Below are positions 1 to 13,011 of a DNA stretch of 64,000 bases, in pieces. How positions within the stretch are numbered: position 1 is the first letter of the stretch; each line of letters begins with the position of its first letter. The notes under the pieces are model-generated. The model searched no databases. It was not told the origin of the DNA and saw only the letters and a program-made list of their open reading frames with translations. Source of the stretch: Siphlonurus alternatus (Eukaryota; Arthropoda; Insecta; Ephemeroptera; Siphlonuridae); assembly GCA_949825025.1 (NCBI GenBank), contig OX463779.1, positions 47,613,784 through 47,677,783 of the forward strand, given 5' to 3'. The translations under genes were made by a program, and so were the position numbers.

Positions 1-804
1 TAACATTTTTACGTGCTAAGCTACCTAGTTATACGTGGTTAAGCTAAACGTGGTTAGAAACCTGGCTAACTGTTTCGTGAATTGTGCCCAATAATGCCCA
101 TACACAATACCGTTTATATACAACAGGCCGTGCTAAATGGAAGGTTAGGGTTAGTATATAAGCAATTAAATTAATAGGTAGATGTACCCAATTTTAATTG
201 TTGTTTAATAATAATATTAATATTACAGAAAATGTAAAAAGAAGTCAAAAGAAGTAGAGTCACAAAGCAAGTATCAAAAGACACGTTAAAAATAAGTATT
301 ATTAAAAATATAAAAACATATTCTCAATTTTAATTAAAAGGTATTAAACTTCAAATGAAATTGTAACTTTGAAACTTTTTGTTTTATATTTTATTATAAT
401 GAAGAATGTTAATAGCTTGCATGTTTTTTAATAATTTTGTTTGTTTCCCCCAAGGACACACAATATTACAAAAAGGAAAGTGGAAGCACCCTTTTACAAG
501 GTGGAACCTACAACACAATTATATTATAATAAACTTACGTATCGATTGGAATCATCAAATTTTAATGCAAATTATATTCCATTCTAATAGAGCATACATT
601 TTTAGTTTAAACTTTTTTGTTTGGCTAATTTTGTAGCAGAAACTACAGTTATGAAGCCAAAGCTAGAAAATAAGCAATTATAAATTTTATAGTATTTGCG
701 ATAGTTAAAGAATTTTTTTTAATATCAGGTACAGAGAAAATAAAAACTGTACGTTTCAGATAATTTTGTGTTTGGTTATCATTGAAGATATAATTAATGA
801 TTGT
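1..804. other. AT-rich intergenic or intronic DNA, no gene seen
   Basis: Positions 30-100 resemble a repeat end (GGTTAGAAACCTGGCTAACT ... GTGCCCAATAA) also seen near 50089-50170. A 76-codon frame at 406-636 has no exon features. Confidence 0.4.
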
Positions 805-919
805 AAAGTAATCGCCTTTGAAAATTTCCCTTTGCGACCTTGTCCAGTAAGAATAACACAGGGTATGGTGATTAACAAGGCTGCAAGTAGGAAATTTTCC
901 AAGGTGACGAATGTACATT
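805..919. mobile_element. Hairpin element C1
   Basis: TCGCCTTTGAAAATTTCCCT ... GGTGATTAACAAGGCTGCAA, GGAAATTTTCCAAGGTGACG. The two arms pair around AATAACACAGGG. Short ORFs here are accidental. Confidence 0.78.
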
Positions 920-2181
920 ACCACTTGAAGAATTCTGTGAATTGTTTTTGTTTTAGTATATTATATATCTTTTAAATGTTTTTCAAATCAATGCTCTCTA
1001 AATTTTTGGGCTGATTTTGGAGCTGTTTTTTTTTAATAATTAATAACAATAATGTAATAGATATTTCTTGCAATAAAATAAAAGTCTAAAAATAAAAATT
1101 CATTTAATTAAATTATTAAATAAAATTTACAGTGTTGTTGACTAAAGTTTTAAATTATAACATTTTTAATATTTTTAAAAAAACATAAATTTTCAAAATG
1201 AAATGGTCAATCATAAAAAAAGTTCATCTTATATAAGTTTTATTATTATAAAAAAAATTGTGTGTGTGATAAGAGTTTGTTACTTTAGAATTGCAGCAGC
1301 AAATTTGAACTTGTATAAAGAGGTTGTTCTTGTGTAAGGATATAACAAAAGTTTTGTGGAGAAATTCAGCAACATTTATTAGCAAGGAAGAAGGCACCTC
1401 ATCTAGACTGGCCGGGCACAGAATGAGGCAATTGTCTCTTTGCCAAGGAGGCTAACATAAAAGAAATGACAAAAGTTTGAATTGTTTTTTTTTTTTTTTC
1501 ATTTTTTTTTCTCCGTCTATATATATGTGTGTGTGTGTCCGTTGTTTTTCCTACTTCAATTGCCTTATACAGAGCTATTTGAGCATCTTACAATCGGGAT
1601 ATAAAACGATAAAAATCCGAGCCCAATCTTCCTCAAATAAGCTTAGCAACCCCTTGACTCTGTTTTTATTCATATGATCCCTAGAGAATAAGGGTAGAAA
1701 ATTGAGTAGGGGGGACGGGGTTGAAATCGTCAACACGTTCTTACGGACTTAAATTTGAATGACTCTATTTTTTATAATTGTTATTATTACAGCATTGTTG
1801 TAGAGTATTATACGATGGTTATAGAAACCAATTTACAATAAAAAAATATATATACATGTATACTGCAGTACATTTAACATTGCAGGTTTTTTAATCACTA
1901 ATATAAGAAGTATAAAAAATTTTAGTTGTTCTTTTAGGAGGTTGTTTCATGCTATTTTCTTGTTCTTTTTATGTCTGGTGACTTCTATTGGTGCTAAAAC
2001 CATAACTCATAGCATAGAAGTGGATATCATGAATTCTGTTAGGCAGTTGACAAGTTGCTTATTTATTGTTTAGACGTTCCTTATATACTTATTACTTATT
2101 ACACAAATCAATTATTACAAGATGTAATTTTGTTGTGATTTTAATGGTATAATAGCCTTATTGGTGAAAGACTATTTCACA
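920..2181. other. AT-rich DNA without recognisable gene
   Basis: Contains poly-T at about 1484-1499, a GTGTGTGTG run near 1525, and nothing I can assign. The patch 1375-1460 is less AT rich but matches no family here. Confidence 0.4.
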
Positions 2182-2822
2182 ATTGGAAAACCTGCATGAA
2201 AATTTTTTATTGCAGAAATGAATAAGGGTACCAAATTATGCTACTCTGAATTTTTTCAGATTTTTTTTAGACCACGAACTATTTTAAATAATGGACAACA
2301 TACATGAAATTTTTTTATTGCAGAAATGAATAGAGGGTACCAAATTATGCTACTCTGAATTTTTTCAGATTTTTTTGAAACCCAGAACTATTTTTAAATA
2401 ATTATTGAAAGTGCGGCCACGCCCCCTGGAGGCGTCAATAGGCGTCCAGTCTCTATCCTTTTTATTAAGGCTGCAGGGGTGCCAACTGAAATCACAGGAC
2501 TTTCAATAATTATTTAAAAATAGTTCCGGGTTTCAAAAAATCTGAAAAAATTCAGAGTAGCATAATTTCGTACCATCTATTCATTTCTGCAATAAAATTT
2601 TTTCATGTATGTTGTCCATTATTAAAAGTTCTGTAAGTTGGCTCCCCTAAATCCTTAATAAAAAGGATAGGGCCTAGACGCCTATTGACGCCTCCAGGGG
2701 GCATGGCCGCACTTTTGATAATTATTTAAAAAGAGTTACGGCCGAGACTCAAAGAAATAAAAAAATAATATTCATAGTATAGTAGCATAATTTGGTACCC
2801 TCTATTCATTTCTGCAATAACC
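2182..2822. mobile_element. Foldback family B, outer copy (B1) split by another B
   Basis: Left arm 2182-2290 (ACCTGCATGAAAATTTTTTA, TTGCAGAAATGAATA, GCTACTCTGAATTTTTTCAG) and right arm 2620-2822 (CCTCCAGGGGGCATGGCCGC to CTATTCATTTCTGCAATAA) belong to one diverged B element; B2 sits between them. Confidence 0.83.
2291..2619. mobile_element. Foldback family B, inner copy (B2)
   Basis: A 329-bp element with ends ATGGACAACATACATGAAA and its complement, flanked by TA at 2289-2290 and 2620-2621. Arms are nearly complementary throughout; the centre carries GGCCACGCCCCCTGGAGGCG. Less diverged than B1, which it interrupts. Confidence 0.9.
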
Positions 2823-3187
2823 AAATTCTGTTTCTCGCATTTTAATTTCGTAAAAAATGTTAAAGTTTAATATCTACAAGCAAATAATTTTTCTGTTGTA
2901 TATTTTTTTTAATAATATTTTGTACGATAGAGAGGGAGAGAGATTGAGCATATTATATTGAATTTCACCCACAGCTGCATTGACTTTTAAGTTTTAATTT
3001 CCTCATTTTCAGAATACTGTGTAGCTCTTCAAGGGGTGCATTCTTAGCTCGTTCACATAATGAAGTTCGCAGCCATCAACATTTTATTTTTTTTTTTAGT
3101 TACAATGTTTGCTTACTACAACTTATTTTGCTACTGGCGTAAGTATTCAACAACAGTATAGTAATAACAAACTCGTACGAATACGAG
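2823..3187. other. AT-rich spacer, nothing assigned
   Basis: Between the B-in-B nest and the diverged SINE. No ORF or repeat match. Confidence 0.4.
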
Positions 3188-3385
3188 CAGCCATGGCCTC
3201 TAATTCAAACTTTCCGCCATTCAGAACCATGGAAACCTGTAGCAGGAAGTCCGGCACACCCTAAGGTGCACCTCCCGAATGCAGGGTACTTGTCCAAACT
3301 CTGGAAAGTGGTGAAAAGTATCTCATCCTTGACCGGGATTCGAACCTGCAACATTCCTCATGCTAACGTAAATATTTTCCCTCAA
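3188..3385 (-). mobile_element. Diverged tRNA-type SINE copy
   Basis: On the minus strand a box B match (GCAGGTTCGAATCCC) is followed by GCATTCGGGAGGTG, GGTTTCCATGGTTC and AGGCCATGGC, in the same order as in the tRNA-Val-like SINE, but the rest is diverged. It probably belongs to a related older subfamily. No clear box A or tail remains. Confidence 0.6.
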
Positions 3386-3715
3386 ACTTATCTGCTGAGA
3401 GCCTAAACGAGAGTACAGTAAATAAAAATATATAAAAAACAAATTCTTCTGCTCGATACAACAATACTTTATTTATAAACAAAATATTGTTGGTATTTTC
3501 TGCCCGGTGAAGCGAAAAACATAGGACAATAATTGTTAATTTGCATTGTTACCTTATGGAAAAATATCATTAATATAATTTGCATGTCTACTAGCGCCAA
3601 CAATGCCATTAAGTTGTCAGCTATGGTGGGCGAAATCAGATACTACGTCATTCCATGGTTAACAACAAAAAAACTTCATTGGACATACATTATAAAAAGA
3701 AAATATATATTTTTT

Positions 3716-4096
3716 ACAAGGACACACCCCTAAGAGCTTACACCTCGCGGGGGGGTAATGGATAGGGATAAAGTAGGGAAAGGATGTAACGGCCTGTTAC
3801 GCGTCCCATGCAGCATTCACTGAGGTGAGAATGAAGGAACTGGGAAAACCTTAAGTCAGGACGGACACCTCTCTACTTTTTATTAATGGACCAAAGTGAT
3901 GTGCAAAGCCTGGGGAACCACACATAAGTGCATCACTCATGCACTGGGTGGAAAGCGAAATTAATTTACTCCAGGGAGAGAGCCACGTAATTTTTACTTA
4001 AAACGGTCACCCATCCAAGTAATAACCACGTTTGACGTATCTTGACTTCGGTGATCTCATGAGAACTGGTCAATGCACTGCGCCACGTTCAACCAT
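3716..4096 (-). mobile_element. 5S rRNA-headed SINE, copy 1
   Basis: On the minus strand, positions 4066 down to 4001 match the internal promoter region of 5S rRNA (GATCACCGAAGTCAAG, GTGGTTATTACTTGG, ATGGGTGACCG). The body has CTGGGGTAAATT-like, GGTTCCCCAGGC and CATCCTGACT segments and ends CCTTGTAAAAAA. This head places it with SINE3-type elements. It is the best-preserved 5S head of the four copies. Confidence 0.85.
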
Positions 4097-4660
4097 TTTT
4101 TACAACGATGCAAATAGAAGACTTTGATAAAATAATTATTACTTTAACGAGGGAAGAAATTACTTTTATATTTTTTTAACCTTAATCAAAAACAATTTTT
4201 AAATTATATAATAAAATGATTATATAATATTTATAATAACAACAAAAATTACGTTATAATTGATATAAATCTAATTAATGCAAACTAAACTAATTTTAAG
4301 GTTGTTGTTGAAAGAGAAATAATTACACACAATGTTATATACACAAAGCAGTAGCTCTAGGGGACCATTAATTTCGGTCTGATTTGTGTCTTATCTTCAG
4401 AACGCACGCCGCCTTAATTAAGAGCTCGTCCTACCCCCCCCCCCTATTATTAGCGACCACTGGGAGGCGCTTATCACAAGCCGCACTCAGTTTCCTGTCA
4501 GATAGGAATCTGCTGAAAACTTTTGCTACACTTCGTAAAATGTATTGCTTTTCTTGTTCACTTTTATAGCCTTAAAATGCAAAATTAACATGTTTTATTG
4601 TTGTTTTTTTTTATTAACTTATAATTAAAAATGTGTAGATTGTAGCAATATTAACCGTAG
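4097..4660. other. Spacer, nothing assigned
   Basis: AT rich to 4380, then a mixed patch 4380-4520 with a C-run and TTCCTGTCAGATAGGAA. No exon supported. Confidence 0.35.
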
Positions 4661-4856
4661 CATTACCAAAGACACACTCAGACCCGCTATTTAAATTACT
4701 GCATGTTATTTTTTTTTCTCGCTATTTTTTATTTTTTTGTAGAAATTCATTGGAAACCAAATTGCATACAAATTATTTTCAAAATTTTTAAAGCAGTGTT
4801 TTACGCACTTTTCCCGCTTTAAGAAAGTTACGGGTCGTCTAGGTAATGGTAATCTT
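4661..4856. mobile_element. Inverted-repeat element U1 (diverged)
   Basis: ATTACCAAAGACACACTCAG, ACCCGC at left; TTTCCCGCTTTAAGAAAGTT, ACGGGTCGTCTAGGTAATGG at right. Lacks the G/C run of other U copies. Confidence 0.6.
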
Positions 4857-6392
4857 CATACTCTTTTTTGTACGCTAATTTTGTTTACGTGTACTGAACG
4901 TGAATTAAATAACAGTTGATTAGAGGAAACTAAGAACTTTTAATAATACATGAACGTAGAAATGATATACCCTGGAAATTTAAAAACATTACAAATATTT
5001 ATTTTTTAACAAATTTATTTAGTATGCAAATAGTAAATATTGTGGAAGTGTAGAATAAATTACAATTTTCTTAATATTTTAAAATTATTTTCCCATATTT
5101 CTAACCTGTTTTCTTAAGAATAAACAGGAACAGAGGGTAGACAGGAAAGGCTCATACACCCTCAGGTGTCCGACAACCCTTAGAATAAGAGGAGCAAAGT
5201 AAGGAAATCTTACCTAAACTGTGTTTTCAAATCACATTACACCTTTTTTTTTAATTATGTGTTTTATTTAATTTATAGTGTATATAATTATATTGATTTG
5301 TTCAATAAAATACACAGAACATGTCATTTAAAATAAAATCATATTGAAGAGAGAGGAGCAGAAACTCAAGTTGCATTTGGTAAACCGTTTAAAGGTTGAT
5401 TTAAATGAGCGACAACGGCGATACGACGCGATTTTGACGTAAAATCTATGAAATCATTTGCGGCAAGAAAATTCGTCGGGCTGCGACAACAAAATAAATA
5501 TCGCTTTAATTTACGATGTTTTTTTGTTTTTTTTTTTTTAATCACTAAATATGGCCGCTAATGGATGTTACAGCAATTACTCGTATTTGCATCGTTTCAC
5601 AGACTAAAAATCGGTCATGTCAATTCACCTTAACACTTTTATTCACGCCCAAATTTTCCAGCTCAGAAAATTTATAATTACAGAACAAGAGCAAACTTGT
5701 ACCACTAAAAATTACCAATGAATTGTCATTCCTCTTGATTATATCGTTTATGTTTTTACAATTATAACGAAAAAAAATAATTTTGATTAGTTAAATTGTT
5801 CGACAAAATCACACAAAACTTCAATCTGTTTAAAATACACATCTCTCTAATACACATTTAAAAACGTTTGAAGTTTATTTCAGGTCATGGTTTTCCCAAT
5901 GACATGGTGCTGATTGGTTCTTTAATCAAGCTTTATTAGTAGCCCTCTCTGTGCTATGTGATCAGTTAACCACAACGCTAATAATTTCCAGCGCACTGAA
6001 CCGAGCATCTATCATTACTGCAATGTTTGTACGCCCGATATATTGATGCTGCATCAGTATGAATGTTTGTGCATATCGAGTGTTTGATACGCTGCAATGA
6101 ATTCGTATGTAATACAAGCTTATTAGCCGCTTGTCTATATATATTAATGTGTATATAGAATGCAAATATTATTCTAGCATCAATGTAACTTCCATCTATT
6201 AATGTAGTAATTCTGTATGTCTATGTGCACTATAACTGTAAATAATATTTCATGATACCATGCACTCGATCTCCTATCTCGTAAATAAATTTAAAAGTAA
6301 TTAAATAGCAATTTTAAATTTAATTATATCTACTTGAATTTTATTTAAATAAATTTAATTTCATAATTTTAAAGTAACGACTAATACATTTT
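4857..6392. other. AT-rich DNA with element I1 and no gene
   Basis: Apart from I1 (5391-5632) nothing is recognisable. 5890-6180 is slightly more complex but has no coherent frame. Confidence 0.35.
5391..5632. mobile_element. Inverted-repeat element I1
   Basis: AAAGGTTGATTTAAATGAGC ... GGTCATGTCAATTCACCTT, with interior CGACGCGATTTTGACGTA, AAATATGGCCGCTAATGGAT and GTTACAGCAA shared with the copy at 48547. Confidence 0.78.
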
Positions 6393-6926
<534 letters not shown>

Positions 6927-8394
6927 TGTTACATTCTTGTTAGTAAAATAATGCAATTTTTGAAATACACAGAATATGTGAGGTGTTAAATTGTAACATT
7001 TTTCAAATAAAAATAAAAACAATGTGATACAATTCCCAGTGTATTAAAAATCAAATAAAAAAACATCATTTAACTATTGTATATAAAACAAAGTCTAAAA
7101 TGGATTTTGATATTAAAAAGCTATCAAGAGCTTTTCATTGAAACTAGGTTAGCAAACATTACTGAAATGTGTTGTGATGTTTTACTGAATGATTGCTATC
7201 AAAGTCATTCTAATTTCATTCATTGAGCACGAATCACTGAACTGTGTTGATATAAATGAAGTTTTATTAAAATTAAACGTGAAATAAATGTTTCAAAAGT
7301 AGATAACAACTTTAAAAAAAAAATCATAAATATGTTCGAACAGGCTAGGATATAGTAACTAACTATTTTCCTGCATTGAATAGCATTGGAAGTTTGCCAA
7401 TATTTTATAAAACATGTCAAGGTTTGTTGAATTTTTAATTAAAAAACTGAAATAGCTGACATTGAGGATATGTTATTACAAACTCATTTAAATATAATCA
7501 ATTATTTTTTACTATTACGATTGTACAAGCTAATCGACTTCATTGATACAGTTTAAAAAAAATGCTAAATGCGTTCCCGGTGGAAGGGGGTGGAGAGACA
7601 GGTCATACCTTCCCCTGAACAGGAAATATTAAATAAGTGGGCCTCCTTCCCCCTACACAAAGAAACAATATTTCAAGATACTATTAAATAGGTCCCAACT
7701 TGCCTCATTGGTATAATTAATTGATATTTGGGTTAGTTACCCGAGTTGAAATAAAATTTCATATTTTATTCGCTATTAAGCTCTCTCTTCGTTTAATTCT
7801 CTCTTATTTTGACCTATTTTAGAGCAAAAAGACGAGATTACGTCTTCTTTCCTCTTCTTGAGCATAAAATGTTAGAAATATTGTCTCCATTTCATCCTCA
7901 CTTTGAGCGAAGAGGAAATAAGATGTTTTTTTAGAGGTAAAAAGTTTACGTTAAGACGTGTAAAGAATGAGTTGAAGACGAAAATTTTTAACTAGGGTAC
8001 TGTCTTTAAGAACATAAATTTGACATTTATTTCTTTGATTATGTTTTAATTACATTTAATTATGCTTGATTACTCGGAAATTTGTCACTGACATTGGATG
8101 ACCTCTCTTGCAATGAGGTCTGTACATTTGTTCGTGAACAATGGACGAACATGAATGACACTGAGAGAGGGGCTTATCGTCCGGACAAAAGCTTTGTATG
8201 TACTTGAGAGACGATATCACACGTCACGAGCAGCTCGCTTCATTGTGGCTGACGTGGGGCTTTGTTCCGTGACGAGCCTCGTGACGTGGCGCACTTTGGC
8301 TGCTCGTGCGAGTGAATCAACTTGAAGAGACACGTTTTGGCAGCAAATTACACTTAAGGAAATTTGGAATATTTCTAATGGAGTATTGATCTCA
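6927..8394. other. AT-rich DNA around MITE A1, no gene
   Basis: 6927-7737 has no assigned feature. 7560-7640 is a G-rich patch with CCTTCCCCC further on. 8090-8340 is GC-richer with CGTGACG repeated in both orientations and no exon. Confidence 0.35.
7740..7997 (+). mobile_element. MITE family A, copy 1
   Basis: Starts CCCGAGTTGAAA after TA (7738-7739) and ends TAACTAGGG before TA (7998-7999). These ends are imperfect inverted repeats. Interior marks of the family are TCGTC, GCACCATTTTAGAGG (varied here), GAGCATAAAATGTTAGAAAT and TCATCCTCACTTTGAGCG. No ORF. Confidence 0.88.
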
Positions 8395-8684
8395 AAACAT
8401 TTATTGCAGATAGATAGAGGGTGCAATGTTATGCGATACTCTGATTTTCTACATTTTTTTTCAGAGTCCAGGAAATTTGTTAAAAAATTATTGAAAGTAC
8501 AAGGAGAGTAACGCCTCTCTTAATAAAAGATAGGACCTGAAAGGGGCGTGAGTTCAAACCCGAGCTTGCCAAAACTTTTTAGCAATACTTTCGAGTCTCA
8601 AAAGATTTGAAAAAAAAAAGAGATATTATAGTATAATATCCATTTTTCTTGTAAAAAAATTTTTGAGTTCGATACTCTATTAGT
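8395..8684. mobile_element. Foldback family B, variant copy (B3)
   Basis: TTATTGCAGATAGATAGAGG, TACTCTGATTTTC, then AATTATTGAAAGTAC, AATAAAAGATAGGACC and GGGGCGTGAGTTCAAACCCG, ending TTTTTGAGTTCGATACTCTA. Arms are diverged. The GAGTTCAAACCC motif is shared with B6 and B7. Confidence 0.75.
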
Positions 8685-8718
8685 GAATCATAGAGAATTG
8701 TTGTCTGGCAAAATTTAA

Positions 8719-9104
8719 GGGTAAGATAACACGAACAATCGATTATTGTAGTCCCATTTGATTAACATGTAAACCTTAGCAACCTCATATTAATTCTGAA
8801 TTTTTTTTGAGAGACAGTTCTTGGCATTAAAAAAATATGGAGAAAATTTCAAAACAATCGGATGATCCAATTTTTTTAAATGAATTTTTTAAATTTTCAG
8901 TATAGTGCTTTCCCATGGAGACCAAAACTAAAAAATTAATTAAAAAAAAATTGGATCGTCCGATTGTTTTGAAATTTTCTCCATAGTTTTTTAATGCCAA
9001 GAACTGTCTCTCAAAAAAAAATCCAGAATTATTATGAGGTTGCTAAGGTTTACATGTTAATCAAGTGGGACTAACAACAATCGATTGTTCGTGTCATCTT
9101 ACCC
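8719..9104. mobile_element. Foldback element D1, TTAA-flanked (piggyBac-like MITE)
   Basis: A 386-bp element that is almost entirely one inverted repeat: GGGTAAGATAACACGAACAA at the left and its complement at the right, with a centre at CCATGGAGACC. It is flanked by TTAA at 8715-8718 and 9105-9108. TTAA targets are typical of piggyBac transposons. No coding capacity. It defines a subfamily with GGGTAAGAT ends, different from D2-D4. Confidence 0.85.
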
Positions 9105-9139
9105 TTAAGGAACATTTTGTTGTTTAGTGACTTTCTACT

Positions 9140-9530
9140 TACAGCTGGCTATACGGCTCTTTCACCACATGTCATAGACGTCACGATTGTGTAGGCAAAA
9201 CATTGTCAGTGGCATAGCAGATACGTGTTTTAAAGTTGCATGGCCTCGAAATTAATTTCTCCTGGCTATTCACATCATTTTTCTTAGAATTTTATTTCAT
9301 AAATGGTGACTATAAAAGAACCAATACTATTGAAGACAAAATATTTGGAAACCAAAACTATTATTAAAAAATAAATGTTGTGAGTTACGTTAACCCACAT
9401 AGCATATGATTTTAGGGTTTTCAGCCTAAATCCCAAAGATCTTCGGGTTACTTTGGACATCTCCGTGCTACTCAAACGTAAACATGAAACTCCTGTATAA
9501 TAATTATCACCTGATGAGCTAATATGAAGA
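9140..9530 (+). repeat. Host repeat T1 (no D insertion: empty site)
   Basis: Matches the complement of 32500-33275 over several blocks: TTCACCA..., GGCATAGCAGATA, AATTAATTTCTCCTGGCTAT, CCAAAACTATT, AAATGTTGTGAGTTACGTTAA, GATCTTCGGG and ATGAAACTC. The single TTAA at 9390-9393 corresponds to the insertion point of D2 in the other copy. The nature of T is unknown. Confidence 0.75.
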
Positions 9531-10138
9531 AACTAGATGAAAGGTAAAGTAGGTAGGTTTTATAATAATAAGTTTATAACATTTGCTTCCTTGCAAAGTA
9601 GACAAATTAATTAAGTTTAAAAAATATTGAATTGAGATAAGTGGTAAAAATAATTAAAAGTAAGTTAATTTCAGATTTTTTATCATTTTAGTGTCAGGAT
9701 ATAGTAATTGCTCGTAATAGCTCTCCGATATGATTGCTATGGCATTAAAGCTTAAAATATGTTTTTTATTGCTATGAATTTAACTTTAATATTTTTCTGT
9801 TCAATACAAATTGTTCTAGTATTTCAGCAGCCAATAACATTTACAACAATTAAATAAAAAATATCGATTTTACAATATATCACATATAATAATAAGCTCA
9901 ATAGCTTGAAGGCGTACTTTGAAATGTCTCTTTACCTGACGTGATGATAAAAGAACAAAGCAGTTCAACATTATTTCTTGCGGCAGTAACTTCTCGTTCA
10001 CATCGTAACATACTTTTTTTAACGTCACTTGATTGTACACTTCAGGGTAGGCGAAATGTCACCCTTGTGTGTGGGAGTGGTGAATTGAAAAGTCTGTTAC
10101 CGGTCCACAGATATAAAATTGAAATTGAGATTGGCGTG
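9531..10138. other. AT-rich spacer, nothing assigned
   Basis: Lies between repeat T1 and the 5S-headed SINE; no ORF, hairpin or family match. Confidence 0.35.
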
Positions 10139-10480
10139 TTCTCGTTAAATCATTAAAGTCAAGTTACGTTGATCATGGTGACCGTTTCAAGTAAAAATTA
10201 CGTTGCTCTCTTCCTGGGGTAAATTCATCTCGCTTTCCACTCATTGCAGTGATGCACTTGTGTGTGGTTCCCCAGGCTTTGGACATCACTTTGGTCAATT
10301 GATAAAAGTAGAAGTGTCCATCCTGACTGAGGTTTTCCACGGTTCCCTCAGTCTTACCTCAGAGAATGCTGGGACGCGTAACGGTCCGTGGCCACCTTCC
10401 TCTTTTCCTACCTTATCTTTACCCATTACCCCACCGCGAGCTTCAAGATCATAAGACTGTATCCTTGTAAAAAAAAAAAA
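10139..10480 (+). mobile_element. 5S rRNA-headed SINE, copy 3
   Basis: Plus-strand copy with a shortened head (AAAGTCAAGTTACGTTGATC then ATGGTGACCG), the shared body including GTGTGGTTCCCCAGGC and CATCCTGACTGAGG, and a poly-A tail after ATCCTTGTAAAAA. An 83-codon frame inside it is an accident of the SINE body. Confidence 0.82.
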
Positions 10481-10528
10481 AATAATTAAATTAAAATAAA
10501 GAAACTATAGGTTTGCAACCCTATAGCA

Positions 10529-10804
10529 CTATTAAGGAAGGGGTGGTTCAAACGAATCACTGGTTAAATCTGTATATTAAATTTTTTTTTCTAACAAAAT
10601 CTCAGCACTTTTTTTTTAATTTTTTTTTCTTTTTGCAGAAACATAAATATTATTTAGTATAGCAGGACTCGCTATAGCCAGAGAAAAGATCATGCTATTC
10701 CCTGCTATAGGTAACTAATTTTTCAGATTTTTTTAGAGCATCCCTTTACACCTTTTTCCCACTTTAAAATAGTTATAGTTGGTTTTTCCCCGTCTGTGGT
10801 AATG
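10529..10804. mobile_element. Inverted-repeat element U2 (diverged)
   Basis: ACTATTAAGGAAGGGGTGGT at left; TTCCCACTTTAAAATAGTTA, TTTTTCCCCGTCTGTGGTAA at right. Family assigned from the right-arm match to U4 and U1. Confidence 0.55.
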
Positions 10805-13011
10805 GAAGGGTTAACAATGTTAGTAACTTTCCTAATGTTTCTAGTTGTAACAAGTTTTCATTAAGTCAACAAAAGAACATTAACCAAGTCATTGAACTCT
10901 CAGTACAGATCAAATTTTGTAGAAGCAACTCGGTTGGTGGCTAACCGATAATACGAGAAGTTAATCGATTAATCAATCTACTGTAGGAACTCATCCATCA
11001 AGAGCTTGGCTAAACTTTGAGTGGTTCACGCCTTTCATGTGGCCCGCAGCTAATCGCTCCATTTACCAGATTGCTCTTCCTCAAGCTCTCAAAATTTGCT
11101 TCACAATAATATGTATGTAAAGTATACCGTATGTTGGCTGGGGAATTTCCACTGCACCGTCAAGAATTTGCATTAAATTTGGTTAATTTAAAGTACAAAT
11201 TATTTATAATATGTTTAAACACCAATTAATTATTTAAAAAACCTTTTATGCATTTGTTCTTAATTAAGTTTTAATAATAAATTTTAAAAAAAATGTTGCA
11301 GAATTTTTTTCTCCGTTTAAAATGTTAAGTTGCATCAAAATAAAATATCTGCATAATATTGTAGCTGGTACTATTATGTATATACGTATATTATATAATA
11401 TACCTATGCGTTAGAGAAATTGTGTCGGTGAGCAAATTAAAACTCCCTATATTTTGTGTAGTACGTACAATTTATAAGTGAATCCCCCATTTGAAAAATT
11501 ACGTCTTCAACTCATCCTTTACAAATCTAAACCTAATCTTTTTACCTCTAAAATGCATCATATTTCCTCCTCGCTCAAAGTGAGGATGAATTATTATTAT
11601 TAATTTATTTAATAAATACATTATTTTATGCTCAAAGAAGAGGAAAAAATACATAATCTCGTTTTTTCCGCTCTTTTTTCCCCCCTCTAGAACGGTGCAA
11701 AATAAGAGGAGAAAAGATGAGAGGAGAGCTTAATAGTGAATAAAATATTAAATTTATTTCAAATCTAGTCTATTTCGTTTTCATTCATTCTAAAAGTATT
11801 TGGTGAATATAAAACAATGGAGTGTGAAGTTGTTACTAAAACAATCTATGGCCATTTAACAAACAATGACATGCTTTATAACTTGTATTATGCTGTTATA
11901 AAATTACTGTACATTATAATAATTATTTTGAATTATGAAATTTATCACATAAAATTTTTCAGTAATGATTCAATTTTATTTAACATAGCGTAATTAATTA
12001 AGCTATTTGTGTTCTAACTGTATATTAATATGTATAATTATATTGTCATCTTGCCATAATCTAAAATTAATGAATATAACGTACCCCGTTCACTAGTATT
12101 CAAATCTTTAAGAGATTTACTCTATATTTTTTACACATAATGTCTTATTTATGAATAAATAAAATTAGAAAAATTACGAACAATAATTATTTAATTGTAA
12201 TAAAATTCAATTTCCCACGTAAATGCAATTGTAATAAATCATTAACATATTAATTTATATCGTTAGTTTGTCCAAGTAGAGAAGGTTAGCTACAAATTAG
12301 GTAAAGTAGGCATACCATGCTCTAAAATGTAGAAGGCAACTCACTAGAGTGGAGCACTCTATGCGCACTCCCCTAAGAATTGCCGCCACCTCCAAGCTAC
12401 GATGAATTACAGGGAGATGAATGAATCTCTAGGGATACCTTCTAGTGCAACATATACATCTGAAGATCTCTAGAAACGCCCTTGGCATAGCTAGTTTTGG
12501 TTATATCTATAGGGAGTAACAAATCTAGAGATATCAGGCTAAGTGAGAGTAAATCACAGCATTTTTCACAAGACTCTATATTTTGCTACTTTTCCACACA
12601 TCACATACCATAGGGAATTCTCTTCTTATAAGCTAGAGTTAGATAAAATCATCTACTATATTGATGGAGGTGCTTGTAATTTTTTTTTTATACCTGCAGA
12701 ATGATGAGAAAAAAAAAATTTTATAAAGAGTTAAGATGGAAAGATTGGTAAATCATAGAAAACGGAAGATACAAAAGAAAATTAAAGGATGCCTTAGTTG
12801 AAAAATTAATATTTCAAATCATTCTTTACACATCTATAAAACTTAATTAATATCGACTTAATTAATAATATTATTTAATATATAGCAGTAAAATACCTGA
12901 ACTCCATTAATTTGATAAGTAAAAATACAGTGTCAGGTTATTAATTTTATGATAACATATATGCGCGCGCCCATATAAAATATTGGAGTTAGGATATTTT
13001 TCCACTACGGC
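10805..13011. other. AT-rich DNA around MITE A2, no gene
   Basis: 10900-11100 and 12290-12600 are less AT rich but have no frame, splice context or family match that I can support. Confidence 0.35.
11486..11768 (-). mobile_element. MITE family A, copy 2
   Basis: Minus orientation, beginning TTGAAAAATTACGTCTTCAA and ending AAATTTATTTCAAATC. An AT-rich insertion of about 30 bases follows the GTGAGGATGAA motif. Confidence 0.85.

Noticed and set aside
4001..4066. A 5S rRNA gene
   Set aside because: Only the internal promoter part of 5S is present, attached to a repeated non-5S body in four copies.
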